From positions 62,001 to 126,000 of the forward strand of contig JBFMFR010000004.1 of assembly GCA_040752025.1 (NCBI GenBank): DNA of 64,000 nt, written 5' to 3'. This DNA comes from JBFMFR01 sp040752025. Lineage in GTDB: Bacteria > Chloroflexota > Anaerolineae > Anaerolineales > UBA4823. The notes under the pieces were generated by a model. The model saw nothing but the letters and a program-made list of their open reading frames with translations. It had not been told where the DNA came from and made no database searches. The translations under genes and the position numbers were made by a program. Shown piece after piece: positions 25,942 through 33,970 of this stretch. Within the stretch, counting starts at the first letter, position 1. Each line of letters opens with the position of its first letter.

Positions 25942-26589
25942 CTAAAAATGCTGCCAATCTGGCCAATAGTATATCACATCCGCAGGCGGTTTTGCCAGGG
26001 CGCAGACGCGCTGCAAGCTGTCTACAACGGCCGGCAGGTCGCTCCCTACCAGGGGGCCCGGACTCCCGGCTGTGCCGGAAGCCATGCCGGGCGCCTCGAG
26101 CGCCAGCGGTTTCTCCTGGTTCTGGCGCACCAGCACGGGCAGCACCCCGGCTGCCAGGGCGGCCTGCACGTCACCCGGACTGTCGCCGATAAACACCGAG
26201 GCGCTCAGGTCCAGGTTCAATTCAGCCGCGGCTTGCAGCAGCAGCCCGGGGGCGGGCTTGCGGCAGGTGCAGGCCTGCGCCGGGTGGTGCGTGCACACGT
26301 AGACCCCATCCAAACGCCCACCGGCGGCGGCGATGGCCTGCTGCATGCGGGCATGGATTTCGTCCAGCGCCTGGGCAGAGATGATACCGCGCCCGACCAC
26401 GGATTGATTGGTGATCACCACGATGGGCCAGGGGCAGGCTGCCAGGGCGCTTAGCGCCTCCAGCACGCCTGGCAGGAAGCGGAATTCGTCCCAGGATTTG
26501 ACGTAGAATTCAGGGTTGTAGTTGAGCACCCCATCGCGGTCGAGGAACACTGCCGGGCGCGGCAAGGCTGGATGACTCACGGATGACAC
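25942..26589 (-). CDS. gmhB: D-glycero-D-manno-heptose-1,7-bisphosphate 7-phosphatase GmhB-like
   Basis: 215 residues. HAD-IIIA motifs: FLDRDGVLN (nucleophile Asp and acid/base Asp), VVITNQSVVGRG, CRKPAPGLLLQAA and FIGDSPGDVQAA. The Cys/His loop CTHHPAQACTC is the GmhB zinc site. It removes the 7-phosphate from heptose 1,7-bisphosphate. A Pro-rich tail of about 40 residues extends past the usual end. It lies 102 bp upstream of the sugar transferase and just downstream of two hairpin repeats. Confidence 0.88.
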   Translation of the reverse strand: MSSVSHPALPRPAVFLDRDGVLNYNPEFYVKSWDEFRFLPGVLEALSALAACPWPIVVITNQSVVGRGIISAQALDEIHARMQQAIAAAGGRLDGVYVCTHHPAQACTCRKPAPGLLLQAAAELNLDLSASVFIGDSPGDVQAALAAGVLPVLVRQNQEKPLALEAPGMASGTAGSPGPLVGSDLPAVVDSLQRVCALAKPPADVIYYWPDWQHF

Positions 26590-26624
26590 AGATATACGCG
26601 GAGGATCGAATCAAAGACTTTTTC

Positions 26625-26800
26625 ATCCGCAGATTACAGGATTTTCGCAGATAAGAACAGAAGAATCTGTTCAATCTGTGCAATCTGCGGATAAAAGCCG
26701 AATACAGATGGTCAGGTACAGCGCCATTCCCGTCCGCAGATTACAGGATTTTCGCAGATAAGAATAGAAAAAATCTGCCTCATCTGCGCAATCTGCGGAT
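26625..26800. repeat. Two copies of a 68-69-bp hairpin repeat (family A)
   Basis: Copies at 26625-26692 and 26732-26800, 107 bp apart, nearly identical. Each begins (A/G)TCCGCAGATT and ends AATCTGCGGAT, an 11-bp inverted pair, followed by AAAAGCCG. A third, partial copy with the same AATCTGCGGAT (2545-2555) overlaps the 3' end of the S26 peptidase gene. No gene is seen in 26590-26812. Confidence 0.85.
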
Positions 26801-26812
26801 AAAAGCCGGGTG

Positions 26813-27619
26813 TCAACGCTGCTGGCGGCGCAGGAAGAAGAAGGCCACCCCCAGGGCCAGGAGCAGCAGGAGACCCAGCACGGGCAGCAGCCAGCCTGAT
26901 GTGCTGGCGCGGGCCGGCGGGGCGGGCGTTGGGCTGGGTTGGGGGGTAGCGCTGGGCGGCGCGAGGGTGAGCGTGGCCGTCGCCGTAGCGCTTGGCTCTG
27001 GCGTGGCGCTGGCGGTATAGGTCGCCGTGGGGGTGGCGCTGGGCGGCAGGGTTGGCGTGTAGGTGAAAGTGGCTCCGGGCGTCAGCGAGGCCGCCGCGGC
27101 GGCCGTCAGCGTGGCCGGCGAGGGGGTCGGGAAGAGGAAGCTGGCCGCCTGGGTGGATTTGCTCCACTGCGTGGCCTGCAAATTGACGCCGCACTGGCTG
27201 CAATCGTTGATCGGGATGTAAGAGTGAAAACCGGTGATATAGCGGCGCACGCGCCCCCGGTCAGTCTCGATCACACTGCCTCGCACGACTTTCAAGTTTT
27301 TGAATTGATAATATTGGTACAGATCGCGCGGGCGCTGCGAGAAAATCAACACACCGCCTCCACTGCCGCAAGGGGAAAAGCCCAGCAGCCCCTTCTTGGT
27401 GTTGATATCGATCAGGAAGACCAGCTTGCCGCACACGCGGTCGTAGGTGTCCGCTTCGGGCGTGACCGCTGCGGCCTCGATTTGCACGCATTCCTGGCTG
27501 CCCGCCAGATCCGTGCTGGCCTGGGCCGCGCCAGGCAGCAGCAGGATGCACACCAGGGTGGTCGCCAGCAGCCAGCGCCGCAGCCCGCCCTGCAAGATAT
27601 TCGATTGGGTCCGTTTCAT
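26813..27619 (-). CDS. Secreted, membrane-anchored protein with Thr/Pro stalk, unknown function
   Basis: 268 residues. Signal peptide (LLATTLVCILLLPGAAQA), a globular region of about 140 residues with six Cys (CVQIE, VCGKLVF, SPCGSGGG, NDCSQCG), a Thr/Ser/Pro/Ala stalk from about 165 to 235, a C-terminal TM (WLLPVLGLLLLLALGVAFFFL) and RRQQR. The globular part mentions no known active site. The layout fits a surface protein held on a glycosylatable stalk. I do not recognise the family. Confidence 0.6.
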   Translation of the reverse strand: MKRTQSNILQGGLRRWLLATTLVCILLLPGAAQASTDLAGSQECVQIEAAAVTPEADTYDRVCGKLVFLIDINTKKGLLGFSPCGSGGGVLIFSQRPRDLYQYYQFKNLKVVRGSVIETDRGRVRRYITGFHSYIPINDCSQCGVNLQATQWSKSTQAASFLFPTPSPATLTAAAAASLTPGATFTYTPTLPPSATPTATYTASATPEPSATATATLTLAPPSATPQPSPTPAPPARASTSGWLLPVLGLLLLLALGVAFFFLRRQQR

Positions 27620-27678
27620 ACCAACAACTCCTGTGACATAGCTGGCCCGATTCTACCCTGTTTTGCGCGCAATCACGC

Positions 27679-27807
27679 CTAGAATATCGCCCAGATTGAA
27701 ATCAATACCACCGCCCCCGGAGAGCGACGGGGGCGGTAAAGAGGCTGGAAAGCCTGCTGCTGGCACAGCGGGCAGGCGCGCTCCAGGGCAGGAGGGGCGG
27801 TAGTCAT
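27679..27807 (-). pseudogene. 42-residue ORF with CPLC motif, possible remnant of a methyltransferase gene
   Basis: The ATG at 27807 overlaps the stop of the upstream glycosyltransferase as ATGA, the coupling used throughout this operon. The peptide begins MTTAPPALERACPLCQQQ, like the N-terminal zinc-ribbon of many SAM-dependent methyltransferases, but runs into a stop after 42 codons and into a strong hairpin. It may be a truncated gene or a chance frame; the ATGA start favours a real former gene. Confidence 0.35.
27710..27737. other. GC-rich hairpin at the end of the glycosyltransferase operon segment
   Basis: A 10-bp perfect stem (ACCGCCCCCG and its complement) with an 8-nt loop. No T-tract follows on either strand, so it is not a standard terminator; it may stabilise the 3' end of the transcript. 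Confidence 0.5.
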
Positions 27808-29030
27808 GCTGGGTCGGGTGACTGGATCACCTGCTGGTAAATGCCCTCCAACTGCCCGGCGATGGCGTTCCAATCGTGATGGGCGCGCACGTAAGCTAGG
27901 CCGTTGGCCGCAATGCGTTGGCGCAGCTCTTCGTCTTTCAATAAGCGCAGGATAGCTTGCGCCAGGCCAGCGGCATCTTTGGCTGTCAGCAAATCTTCGC
28001 CCGGTTGGATATCCTGCAAAGCCGAAACTGCCTGGGGCGTGGCCACCACCGGCGTGCCGCAGGCCAGGGCTTCTAGCATTTTTAGCTGCGAACCTGCACC
28101 ATAAATCAGGGGCACAATTGCCAGGGTGCTGCGGCGGAGATACGGACGCATATCCGCCACGCTACCCGTAATGTTTATTGCCGGATTGCGAGCAAACCTT
28201 TTTACCTTTTCAGGTGGATCCTTGCCTACGATGTTGAGCTTGACATCCGGGTATTTTGACCATACCAGGGGCATAATTTCGTTTACAAGGAAATCTGCCA
28301 TAGTTATATTGGCATGGTAGCTCATCTTGCCGCTGAAAACGATCGAAGCAGTATCTCTTACCTGGTTGGCATCGGGGGCGAAGTATTCTAAATCGGCGCC
28401 ATTTGAAAGAACGGATATTGGAGCTGTAAAGCCTTCGGGCGGCAAAAGGTTCAACAAAGCTTGTTTGTCTATTGGTGAAGTGATTAGGATGTGTTGGAAT
28501 TGACCCAGAAGCCTGGCCTCTAGGGAGCGTGTACGAGGTAGCTCCAAGCGTGTAACAAGTTTTCCAAAAATACTGCGACTTTTTTGGGAAGCCTGTTCAA
28601 AAAGATAACTGATGCAATCAACTGAATCCCATATGATTGGGATTTTCAGATTGTGGATTTTCTTCTTTACGTGCAGCCCGTAGCGCGCTCCGCGCAGATG
28701 TTCGATGTGCACAACATCGAAATCTTCGCGCCACAGCAGGTCCGTAACGGCCTGAGCGAGCTGCGGCTGCCAGCAGTAGCTCGCTTGCAGCGGGTCGCTG
28801 CTCAATAAACCTTGCGCAAGGTTGAACACCTTGCGCGATCTTTTCAGCGGAAAGGCCAGCACCTGCACGCCCAGTTCCACCCAGGTATCCAGAGCCTGGC
28901 GTTCCTCCGTGCTCTCGAACAGGGTCGCCAGAGTTAGGCGGTGGCCGCGCTGCGCCAGGGCGCGCAGCAGGTTGTACGGGCGGGTGCGCACCAGGGTGGG
29001 GGTGTAGGGCACCAGGAAAAGGATGTTCAT
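27804..29030 (-). CDS. GT4-type glycosyltransferase
   Basis: 408 residues from ATG 29030, which overlaps the stop of the GT39 gene as ATGA; the longer frame upstream is an artefact. N-terminal MNILFLVPYTPTLVRTRPYNLLRALA, and the donor-site stretch YGAGSQLKMLEALACGTPVVAT in the C-terminal domain. It belongs to a subgroup with four members in this window (also at 30357, 33971 and 42799) that share GxGxxxKxLE(A/S). Retaining transfer from a nucleotide sugar at the inner membrane face is expected. The middle of the gene (28.1-28.7 kb) is more AT-rich than its ends. Confidence 0.88.
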   Translation of the reverse strand: MNILFLVPYTPTLVRTRPYNLLRALAQRGHRLTLATLFESTEERQALDTWVELGVQVLAFPLKRSRKVFNLAQGLLSSDPLQASYCWQPQLAQAVTDLLWREDFDVVHIEHLRGARYGLHVKKKIHNLKIPIIWDSVDCISYLFEQASQKSRSIFGKLVTRLELPRTRSLEARLLGQFQHILITSPIDKQALLNLLPPEGFTAPISVLSNGADLEYFAPDANQVRDTASIVFSGKMSYHANITMADFLVNEIMPLVWSKYPDVKLNIVGKDPPEKVKRFARNPAINITGSVADMRPYLRRSTLAIVPLIYGAGSQLKMLEALACGTPVVATPQAVSALQDIQPGEDLLTAKDAAGLAQAILRLLKDEELRQRIAANGLAYVRAHHDWNAIAGQLEGIYQQVIQSPDPA

Positions 29031-30376
29031 GCCAGGCGTTTCAGGGGCAGCCATTTCATTGCCGGCCCGGCCAGCGCCCGGGCTGCGAAGATCAGCAGTA
29101 CCGCATCCACCGGCAGGCGGTAGCGCACCAGCGCCCAGGAGAGCAGGTGGATGGCCGAATACACCCCGGCGAAGAGCAGCAGCAGCGCCCCTGGCGCGGC
29201 GTTGACCTGCTTCCTGCGCAAATCCTTCACCCACAAACCAATCCCGACCAGCATAAAGGGCAGGGCCAGGCCGAAGGAGAACACGCGTGTCAGGTTGCTG
29301 GGCAGGCTGGAATCAGGCGAAGGCCAGAACCAAAAGTAGGCCGGGATGCGGCTGAGCGACAGGCGCAGGTAGCGCCCCGGGTCGGTGCTCACAAAGCCCA
29401 GGCCGCGCTGCAGCAGCGCCTGGTCCAGGGCGGCTTCATCCAGGCTGCGCAGCTCTTCCGGGATCAGCTCCTGGTAAGAGCCCATCTCGGGGGTCAGGAT
29501 CGATACGAAGTGGTCGCCGTATACCGGATGGTTGCCCCAGAAGAAGGCGTAACCGGCATTGGTGTTGAGCAGCACGAAGCGCCCGAACTGGCGGTAGTTC
29601 AGCAGGGTGAAGGGGGCGATGCAGGCAGCCAACACGGCGGCGCTGAGCAGCCCGCCCAGGAAAACCCGGCGCAGGGCGGGCCAGGTGCCTTGCCTTCGCC
29701 CAAGCGCCCACCACAGCCACAGGAATAGGAAGGGGATGAAGAGCAGGGACAACTGGCGCAGCAGAACGGTGAAGGCTATTGCCAGGCCGAGTTCGAGGAA
29801 AGCTAGATGGTAGGAGCTAGAAGTTGGACGGGAGGATAGACGCAGGGCGCAGTCGATGACCCACAGCAGGCCGAGCATGTAGAAGCTTTCGGTCATCAGG
29901 GAGGCCGAGTAGTAAATGAAATAGCCGTAGCAGGCCACCCAGCCGGCGGCGATGAGGGCGATCACCTGGCCTTTGTCTAAAGTGTTTGTTGAGGTTCCCT
30001 GGCCTGCAAACACGCGCCGCGCCAGGCGGTAGGTCAGCCAGGGCATCAGCAGACCGGCGAGAATGCTTTGCAGCAGGCGCGCCGCCAGTGGGTGCACCCC
30101 AAACAGGGCGTAGATGGCTGCCAGATAGAAGGTGTACAGGTAAGACCAGTGGGCGGTGGGCTGCCCGGCCTGGGTGATGGGCCACCACTGGCGTTCGAAG
30201 GTGAAACCATGCCCCTCCAGCAGGCGCACGGCCAGGGTGTGGTAAGAAAGCTGGTCGTGGATGCCGGGTAATACTTCAACTTGATCGCCCAGGGCTAACG
30301 CAGCGCCCGCTCGTAACAGCGTGGACACGAGCAAGATCAGGAGCAGCCAGCGACCTTTATCCTGCATAGATCGCAT
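29027..30376 (-). CDS. GT39/ArnT-like membrane glycosyltransferase
   Basis: 449 residues with about 9-10 hydrophobic segments. The first extracytoplasmic loop has GDQVEVLPGIHDQLSYHTLA with an acidic residue typical of the PMT_2 catalytic loop, then VHPLAARLLQSILAGLLMPWLTYRLARR. Such enzymes transfer sugars from polyprenyl-phosphate donors outside the membrane, to glycans or proteins. The start overlaps the upstream GT4 stop by 20 bp; ATG 30368 is a possible later start. Confidence 0.82.
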   Translation of the reverse strand: MRSMQDKGRWLLLILLVSTLLRAGAALALGDQVEVLPGIHDQLSYHTLAVRLLEGHGFTFERQWWPITQAGQPTAHWSYLYTFYLAAIYALFGVHPLAARLLQSILAGLLMPWLTYRLARRVFAGQGTSTNTLDKGQVIALIAAGWVACYGYFIYYSASLMTESFYMLGLLWVIDCALRLSSRPTSSSYHLAFLELGLAIAFTVLLRQLSLLFIPFLFLWLWWALGRRQGTWPALRRVFLGGLLSAAVLAACIAPFTLLNYRQFGRFVLLNTNAGYAFFWGNHPVYGDHFVSILTPEMGSYQELIPEELRSLDEAALDQALLQRGLGFVSTDPGRYLRLSLSRIPAYFWFWPSPDSSLPSNLTRVFSFGLALPFMLVGIGLWVKDLRRKQVNAAPGALLLLFAGVYSAIHLLSWALVRYRLPVDAVLLIFAARALAGPAMKWLPLKRLA

Positions 30377-31559
30377 CCCAGGCCGTGTAGATCTTGCGCC
30401 AGTCGTAGCGCTCTTCCACCCAACGCCGCCCGTTCTGACCCAGGCGCTCGGCCAGTCCCGGCTCGGTCAAGGTTTGGATGACGGCCTGGGCGAAAGCTTC
30501 GGGGGTATCGGCGATCAGGATGCTTTCGCCATCCCGGTAGGCGATCCCCTCGGCGCCGATGGGGGTGGACACGACCGGCAGGCCGCGCCCCCAGGCGTCC
30601 AGGATCTTGACGCGCATGCCGCCGCCGGCGCGCAGCGGCACGATGAAAACCCGGCTTTGCGCCCAGTAGGGCTCGACTGCTTTCATGTAACCCGGCGACA
30701 GGATGCCGTCGATGCCTTTCAACTCTTGGGGGGGCGCTTTGCCAATGGCGCAAAAACGTGCCTGTGGCAGGCGTTCCCGCACAACCGGCAGCACCTCCCT
30801 GGCGAACCAGCGCACGCCCTCGGCGTTGGGCGGCCAGTGCATGCCTCCCACGAACAGGATCGCTGCATCTGGTGAAAGCGTTTCAACCGCAGGAATACTG
30901 TGCGGGTCGATGCAGATCGGGATCACAGTTGATTCTGGCAGCCCGGCGGAGTCCAGGCCGGCCACGGCCTGCCGGTCCTCTTCAGTGACCCATGCCAGGC
31001 GGTCGAACTGGCGGCAGATTTCGATCTCGTAGCGCGCCATCAGGCGCGCCTCGCGCTGCAGCAGCCCGCGCGCCAGCAGGTCCCTCGTGTTGGCCGCCAT
31101 GCGCTGTGGGATCAAGAACATGGCGTTGTGCTGGTCGAGGACTACAACCGGATGCTTCCCTTTTCGTTGAGCTTCCTGGTGCGCCTTCAAAGCGTATGGC
31201 GCCATCCAGAACTGGTCGGCGTGGATGTAGTCGAAAGATTGCTGGCTGACCAGCTCCCGGATGCGCTGGACCATAGCAGGCATCCAGTCGCGCGTGATCA
31301 AGAATGGAATCCCGTTGCGCAAACTGCGCCCCAGCGCCAGCAGGTCTCGCCCGGTGGAACGCTGCATGGGAACGGTTATCACTTTTTCACACAGGGCTTC
31401 CAGGTGAGCGATGGCCTCAGGAGGATCGCTGGAACGCACGAAGGAGACCAACGTAATACGGTGTTCCTGCGCCAGGTGCTGCAGCACGAAATACGACCTG
31501 GTTTTTGGGCCGGCGTCCAGGGGGTAGGGGAGCACCTGGGTTAGAAAGAGAATCTTCAA
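30357..31559 (-). CDS. GT4-type glycosyltransferase
   Basis: 400 residues. N-terminal MKILFLTQVLPYPLDAGPKTRSY, a middle acceptor domain, and the donor motif RAGGGMRVKILDAWGRGLPVVST. Closely similar in layout to the 33971 gene (MKILFVAPWFPYPPVNGTK, GGGTRLKILESMALGTPVVST), so they are probable paralogues; this copy is GC-rich and the other AT-richer. The acceptor is unknown. Confidence 0.88.
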   Translation of the reverse strand: MKILFLTQVLPYPLDAGPKTRSYFVLQHLAQEHRITLVSFVRSSDPPEAIAHLEALCEKVITVPMQRSTGRDLLALGRSLRNGIPFLITRDWMPAMVQRIRELVSQQSFDYIHADQFWMAPYALKAHQEAQRKGKHPVVVLDQHNAMFLIPQRMAANTRDLLARGLLQREARLMARYEIEICRQFDRLAWVTEEDRQAVAGLDSAGLPESTVIPICIDPHSIPAVETLSPDAAILFVGGMHWPPNAEGVRWFAREVLPVVRERLPQARFCAIGKAPPQELKGIDGILSPGYMKAVEPYWAQSRVFIVPLRAGGGMRVKILDAWGRGLPVVSTPIGAEGIAYRDGESILIADTPEAFAQAVIQTLTEPGLAERLGQNGRRWVEERYDWRKIYTAWDAIYAG

Positions 31560-31590
31560 GGTTCAGGATTGTTTTTGTGGAAGGCGGGTG

Positions 31591-32502
31591 CTAAAATCCG
31601 GATACAGATTGCATCAAAAGGCGGTAATGCCGTGCAGTTGTTTTCCACTCTTTGTGGTTACTGCTGGGCAGGAGACCCAAAGAACAGCGTGGCAGGGCCG
31701 CCAGGAATAGCAGTGTTTTATAAATCCAGGCAGTTCCATCGCCGTAATGTTTGCGAAAGAATTTTACTTTGTTGCGATACAACTCCAGGAACATCTGCTC
31801 GGGGATTTGCTGCGTGCTCTGCCCGCCGTAGTGTACCAACGATACAGTTGGCAGCCAGTGGATCTGCCAGCCGGCCTGGCGCAGGCGCAGGCACAGATCT
31901 ACCTCCTCGGAATACATGAAGAACCGTTCATCGAAAAGTTTTTCGCCTTGCAGGGCCGCCCGGCGCAGCAGGATGCAGGCGCCCTTCAAGATGTCTACGG
32001 GCCGGGCCAGGCTGGTTTCGAAGAATTTGGCCGGGTACTGGCTGATAGGGGCCAGATTATCCAAATGAAAAAGCCGCCAGGCTTCGCGGAACAAGGTCGG
32101 CGTGGGATGCGCCGAGCTTTGCAGAGAGCCATCCGGGTTGAGGACGCGCGGGCCAACTGCGCCCAGTTCCGGGTGTTTTTCCAGGTGTTCGACCAATCCG
32201 GCAATCAGGCCGGGATGCAGGAGCGTATCCGGGTTCAACAATAACAGGAAATCTCCCTGTGCTGCCGCGGCGGCCTGGTTGTTGGCGGCACCGAAACCAC
32301 GGTTGTGTTTGTTGGCAATGAGCGGGCATTCCGGATAGCCCTGTTGGATCATTTCCAGGCTGCCATCGCTGGAAGCATTGTCGACCACTATGATTTCGCT
32401 TTCCAGACCCGGACTGGCGTGTAGTTCGCGCCGCACCGAATCCAGGCAGGCTTCCAGCAAAGTCCGCGTATTCCAGCTAACGATCAGGATGGAAAGCTGC
32501 AT
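31591..32502 (-). CDS. GT2 glycosyltransferase, WbbL/rhamnosyltransferase-like
   Basis: 303 residues. GT-A motifs: LSILIVSWNTRTLLEACLDS, VDNASSDGSLEMIQ, LLLLNPDTLLHPGL, GAVGPRVLNPDG and FFMYSEEVDLCLRLRQAGW. The last is the ExDxxLR region typical of the rhamnosyltransferase-like branch. A dTDP-rhamnose gene (rfbC) in the same locus fits, but the donor is an inference. A C-terminal hydrophobic stretch (TAWIYKTLLFLAALP) may bind the membrane. Start overlaps the stop of the ligase gene by 26 bp. Confidence 0.88.
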   Translation of the reverse strand: MQLSILIVSWNTRTLLEACLDSVRRELHASPGLESEIIVVDNASSDGSLEMIQQGYPECPLIANKHNRGFGAANNQAAAAAQGDFLLLLNPDTLLHPGLIAGLVEHLEKHPELGAVGPRVLNPDGSLQSSAHPTPTLFREAWRLFHLDNLAPISQYPAKFFETSLARPVDILKGACILLRRAALQGEKLFDERFFMYSEEVDLCLRLRQAGWQIHWLPTVSLVHYGGQSTQQIPEQMFLELYRNKVKFFRKHYGDGTAWIYKTLLFLAALPRCSLGLLPSSNHKEWKTTARHYRLLMQSVSGF

Positions 32503-33964
32503 GCGCGTTGATAGCCAGGTGGTTCTGTTCTATACCGTTAGTTTCACTGGCCGGCTGCTTCAGGATGAGATCGAGGGCGGCCAGGCCTCCCAGGAAGATC
32601 CAGCCCAGGACGCTGGCGCGGAAGCCCCTGAAGCCGATATTGTAAACGAAGGGGATCACCCAATCGCCCAGCATGCCGGCGGCCAAGGTCCCGGCCAGGC
32701 CGCCTAACGCGCCGAAAACGTAAGCCCGGGCAAAGCCGGGCGGGGCTTTATCGATCAGCTTCCAGCCCAGCCGCCAGGTGCGCCAGGCGAACCACAGGAA
32801 GAAGAACAGGCCGAGCAAGCCGGTTTGCGCCACCAGGTCAACGTACTGGTTGTGCGAATTGAAGCTGACGTAATAGCCGCGCAGGGCGTAGAGTTTTACG
32901 TAGAAATAGTAATTGGATGGCCCCAGGCCGGTGAGGGGATTGATGCGGATCAGGTCGGCCAGGACTCGCCAGGCTTCGATGCGCGTCGAGTAGCTGTAAC
33001 TCTCTACCCCGGAATTCAGGTAATTCAGGATGCTCTGGGAATACTGAACAAAAACGAACACCGCTGCTCCCAGCAACAACCAGCGCAGGCGCGGCAGGGC
33101 TACAAACAAGATTGCTATTACGGCGATCAACGGCGGCATCCAACCAGAAGCCCAGGAACGGCTGGGGAAAAGGCCGATGTATAAAGCGGCAGCCGCTAAA
33201 GCGCCGTTGGCCAGCCGCCATTTTATCCCCAGCCTGGAATTGAAGAGCGCCTGGCTGAAAGATAAGGCCACCAGCCAGACCCAGAACAGGCTACCGATAC
33301 TACCAATGTGAAAGAAACGGGAGACATAGTTTAGTAAGGGCAATTTCAACTGACCCAGTATATAAACTGCACCCAAGGCCAGGAATATCCAGGTTGCTCT
33401 TTGCAACCAGTGTATTTCTTTTACCTGATGGTAAGTCCATACAAAGGCAGCGATGGCAAAAAGATACAACGCCACCCCGCCCAGTTGAGAAGCTAATGAT
33501 GCGGGATTAGCCAACGGTACTAGAGTTAACTGCCCAATGAAAAAGGAAAGTATGGCAATAATCCCCAGGCCAGTGAGCGGCGCTAGAGGCGGTGAATAAA
33601 CCAAACCCAGTTGGCGTTTTATCACCAGCATATCCAGAACCCAAACCCCGACCAGGAATACCAGGATGAGCATGGTGGCGTTCAGTCTGGACTCGGTTCC
33701 GGTGCCGATCTCGAAATGCACCAGCGGGCCGGCAGCGATCAGCAGCAGTAGCCCCCAGGCGGGCTGGCGCAGGAAGAAGAGTATAACGAGAAATCCTAGC
33801 CCTGCCAGGGCGACCAATCTAACTAGCCGCTCGTATCCCGGTCGCGCAAAACTGGCGCTGAGCAATAATACGGCTGCAATGATCAGCCAGTTTAACAGGC
33901 GCGGTGACCAGATATGATGCTGCAGACCCGAGATCCGCTGGGGTAATTTCAAGCTATGCTCCAC
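32477..33964 (-). CDS. O-antigen ligase/polymerase (Wzy/WaaL-type) membrane protein
   Basis: 495 residues, about 11-12 TM segments. The family-typical long periplasmic loop contains RIEAWRVLADLIRINPLTGLGPSNY and YVSFNSHNQYVDLVAQTGLLGLFFFL, the conserved Arg and H/NxxY-type motif. It polymerises or ligates lipid-linked oligosaccharides outside the membrane. As the window shows no lipid A genes, a polymerase or protein ligase role is more likely than LPS ligation (inference). It is the last GC-rich gene before the AT-rich block. Confidence 0.86.
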   Translation of the reverse strand: MEHSLKLPQRISGLQHHIWSPRLLNWLIIAAVLLLSASFARPGYERLVRLVALAGLGFLVILFFLRQPAWGLLLLIAAGPLVHFEIGTGTESRLNATMLILVFLVGVWVLDMLVIKRQLGLVYSPPLAPLTGLGIIAILSFFIGQLTLVPLANPASLASQLGGVALYLFAIAAFVWTYHQVKEIHWLQRATWIFLALGAVYILGQLKLPLLNYVSRFFHIGSIGSLFWVWLVALSFSQALFNSRLGIKWRLANGALAAAALYIGLFPSRSWASGWMPPLIAVIAILFVALPRLRWLLLGAAVFVFVQYSQSILNYLNSGVESYSYSTRIEAWRVLADLIRINPLTGLGPSNYYFYVKLYALRGYYVSFNSHNQYVDLVAQTGLLGLFFFLWFAWRTWRLGWKLIDKAPPGFARAYVFGALGGLAGTLAAGMLGDWVIPFVYNIGFRGFRASVLGWIFLGGLAALDLILKQPASETNGIEQNHLAINAHAAFHPDR

Positions 33965-33970
33965 ATTAGT

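Noticed and set aside
26625..26800. Repeats as a CRISPR array
   Set aside because: Only two units of 68-69 bp with internal inverted ends, no variable spacers of fixed size and no cas genes.
27710..27737. Hairpin as an intrinsic terminator
   Set aside because: No T-tract after the stem on either strand.
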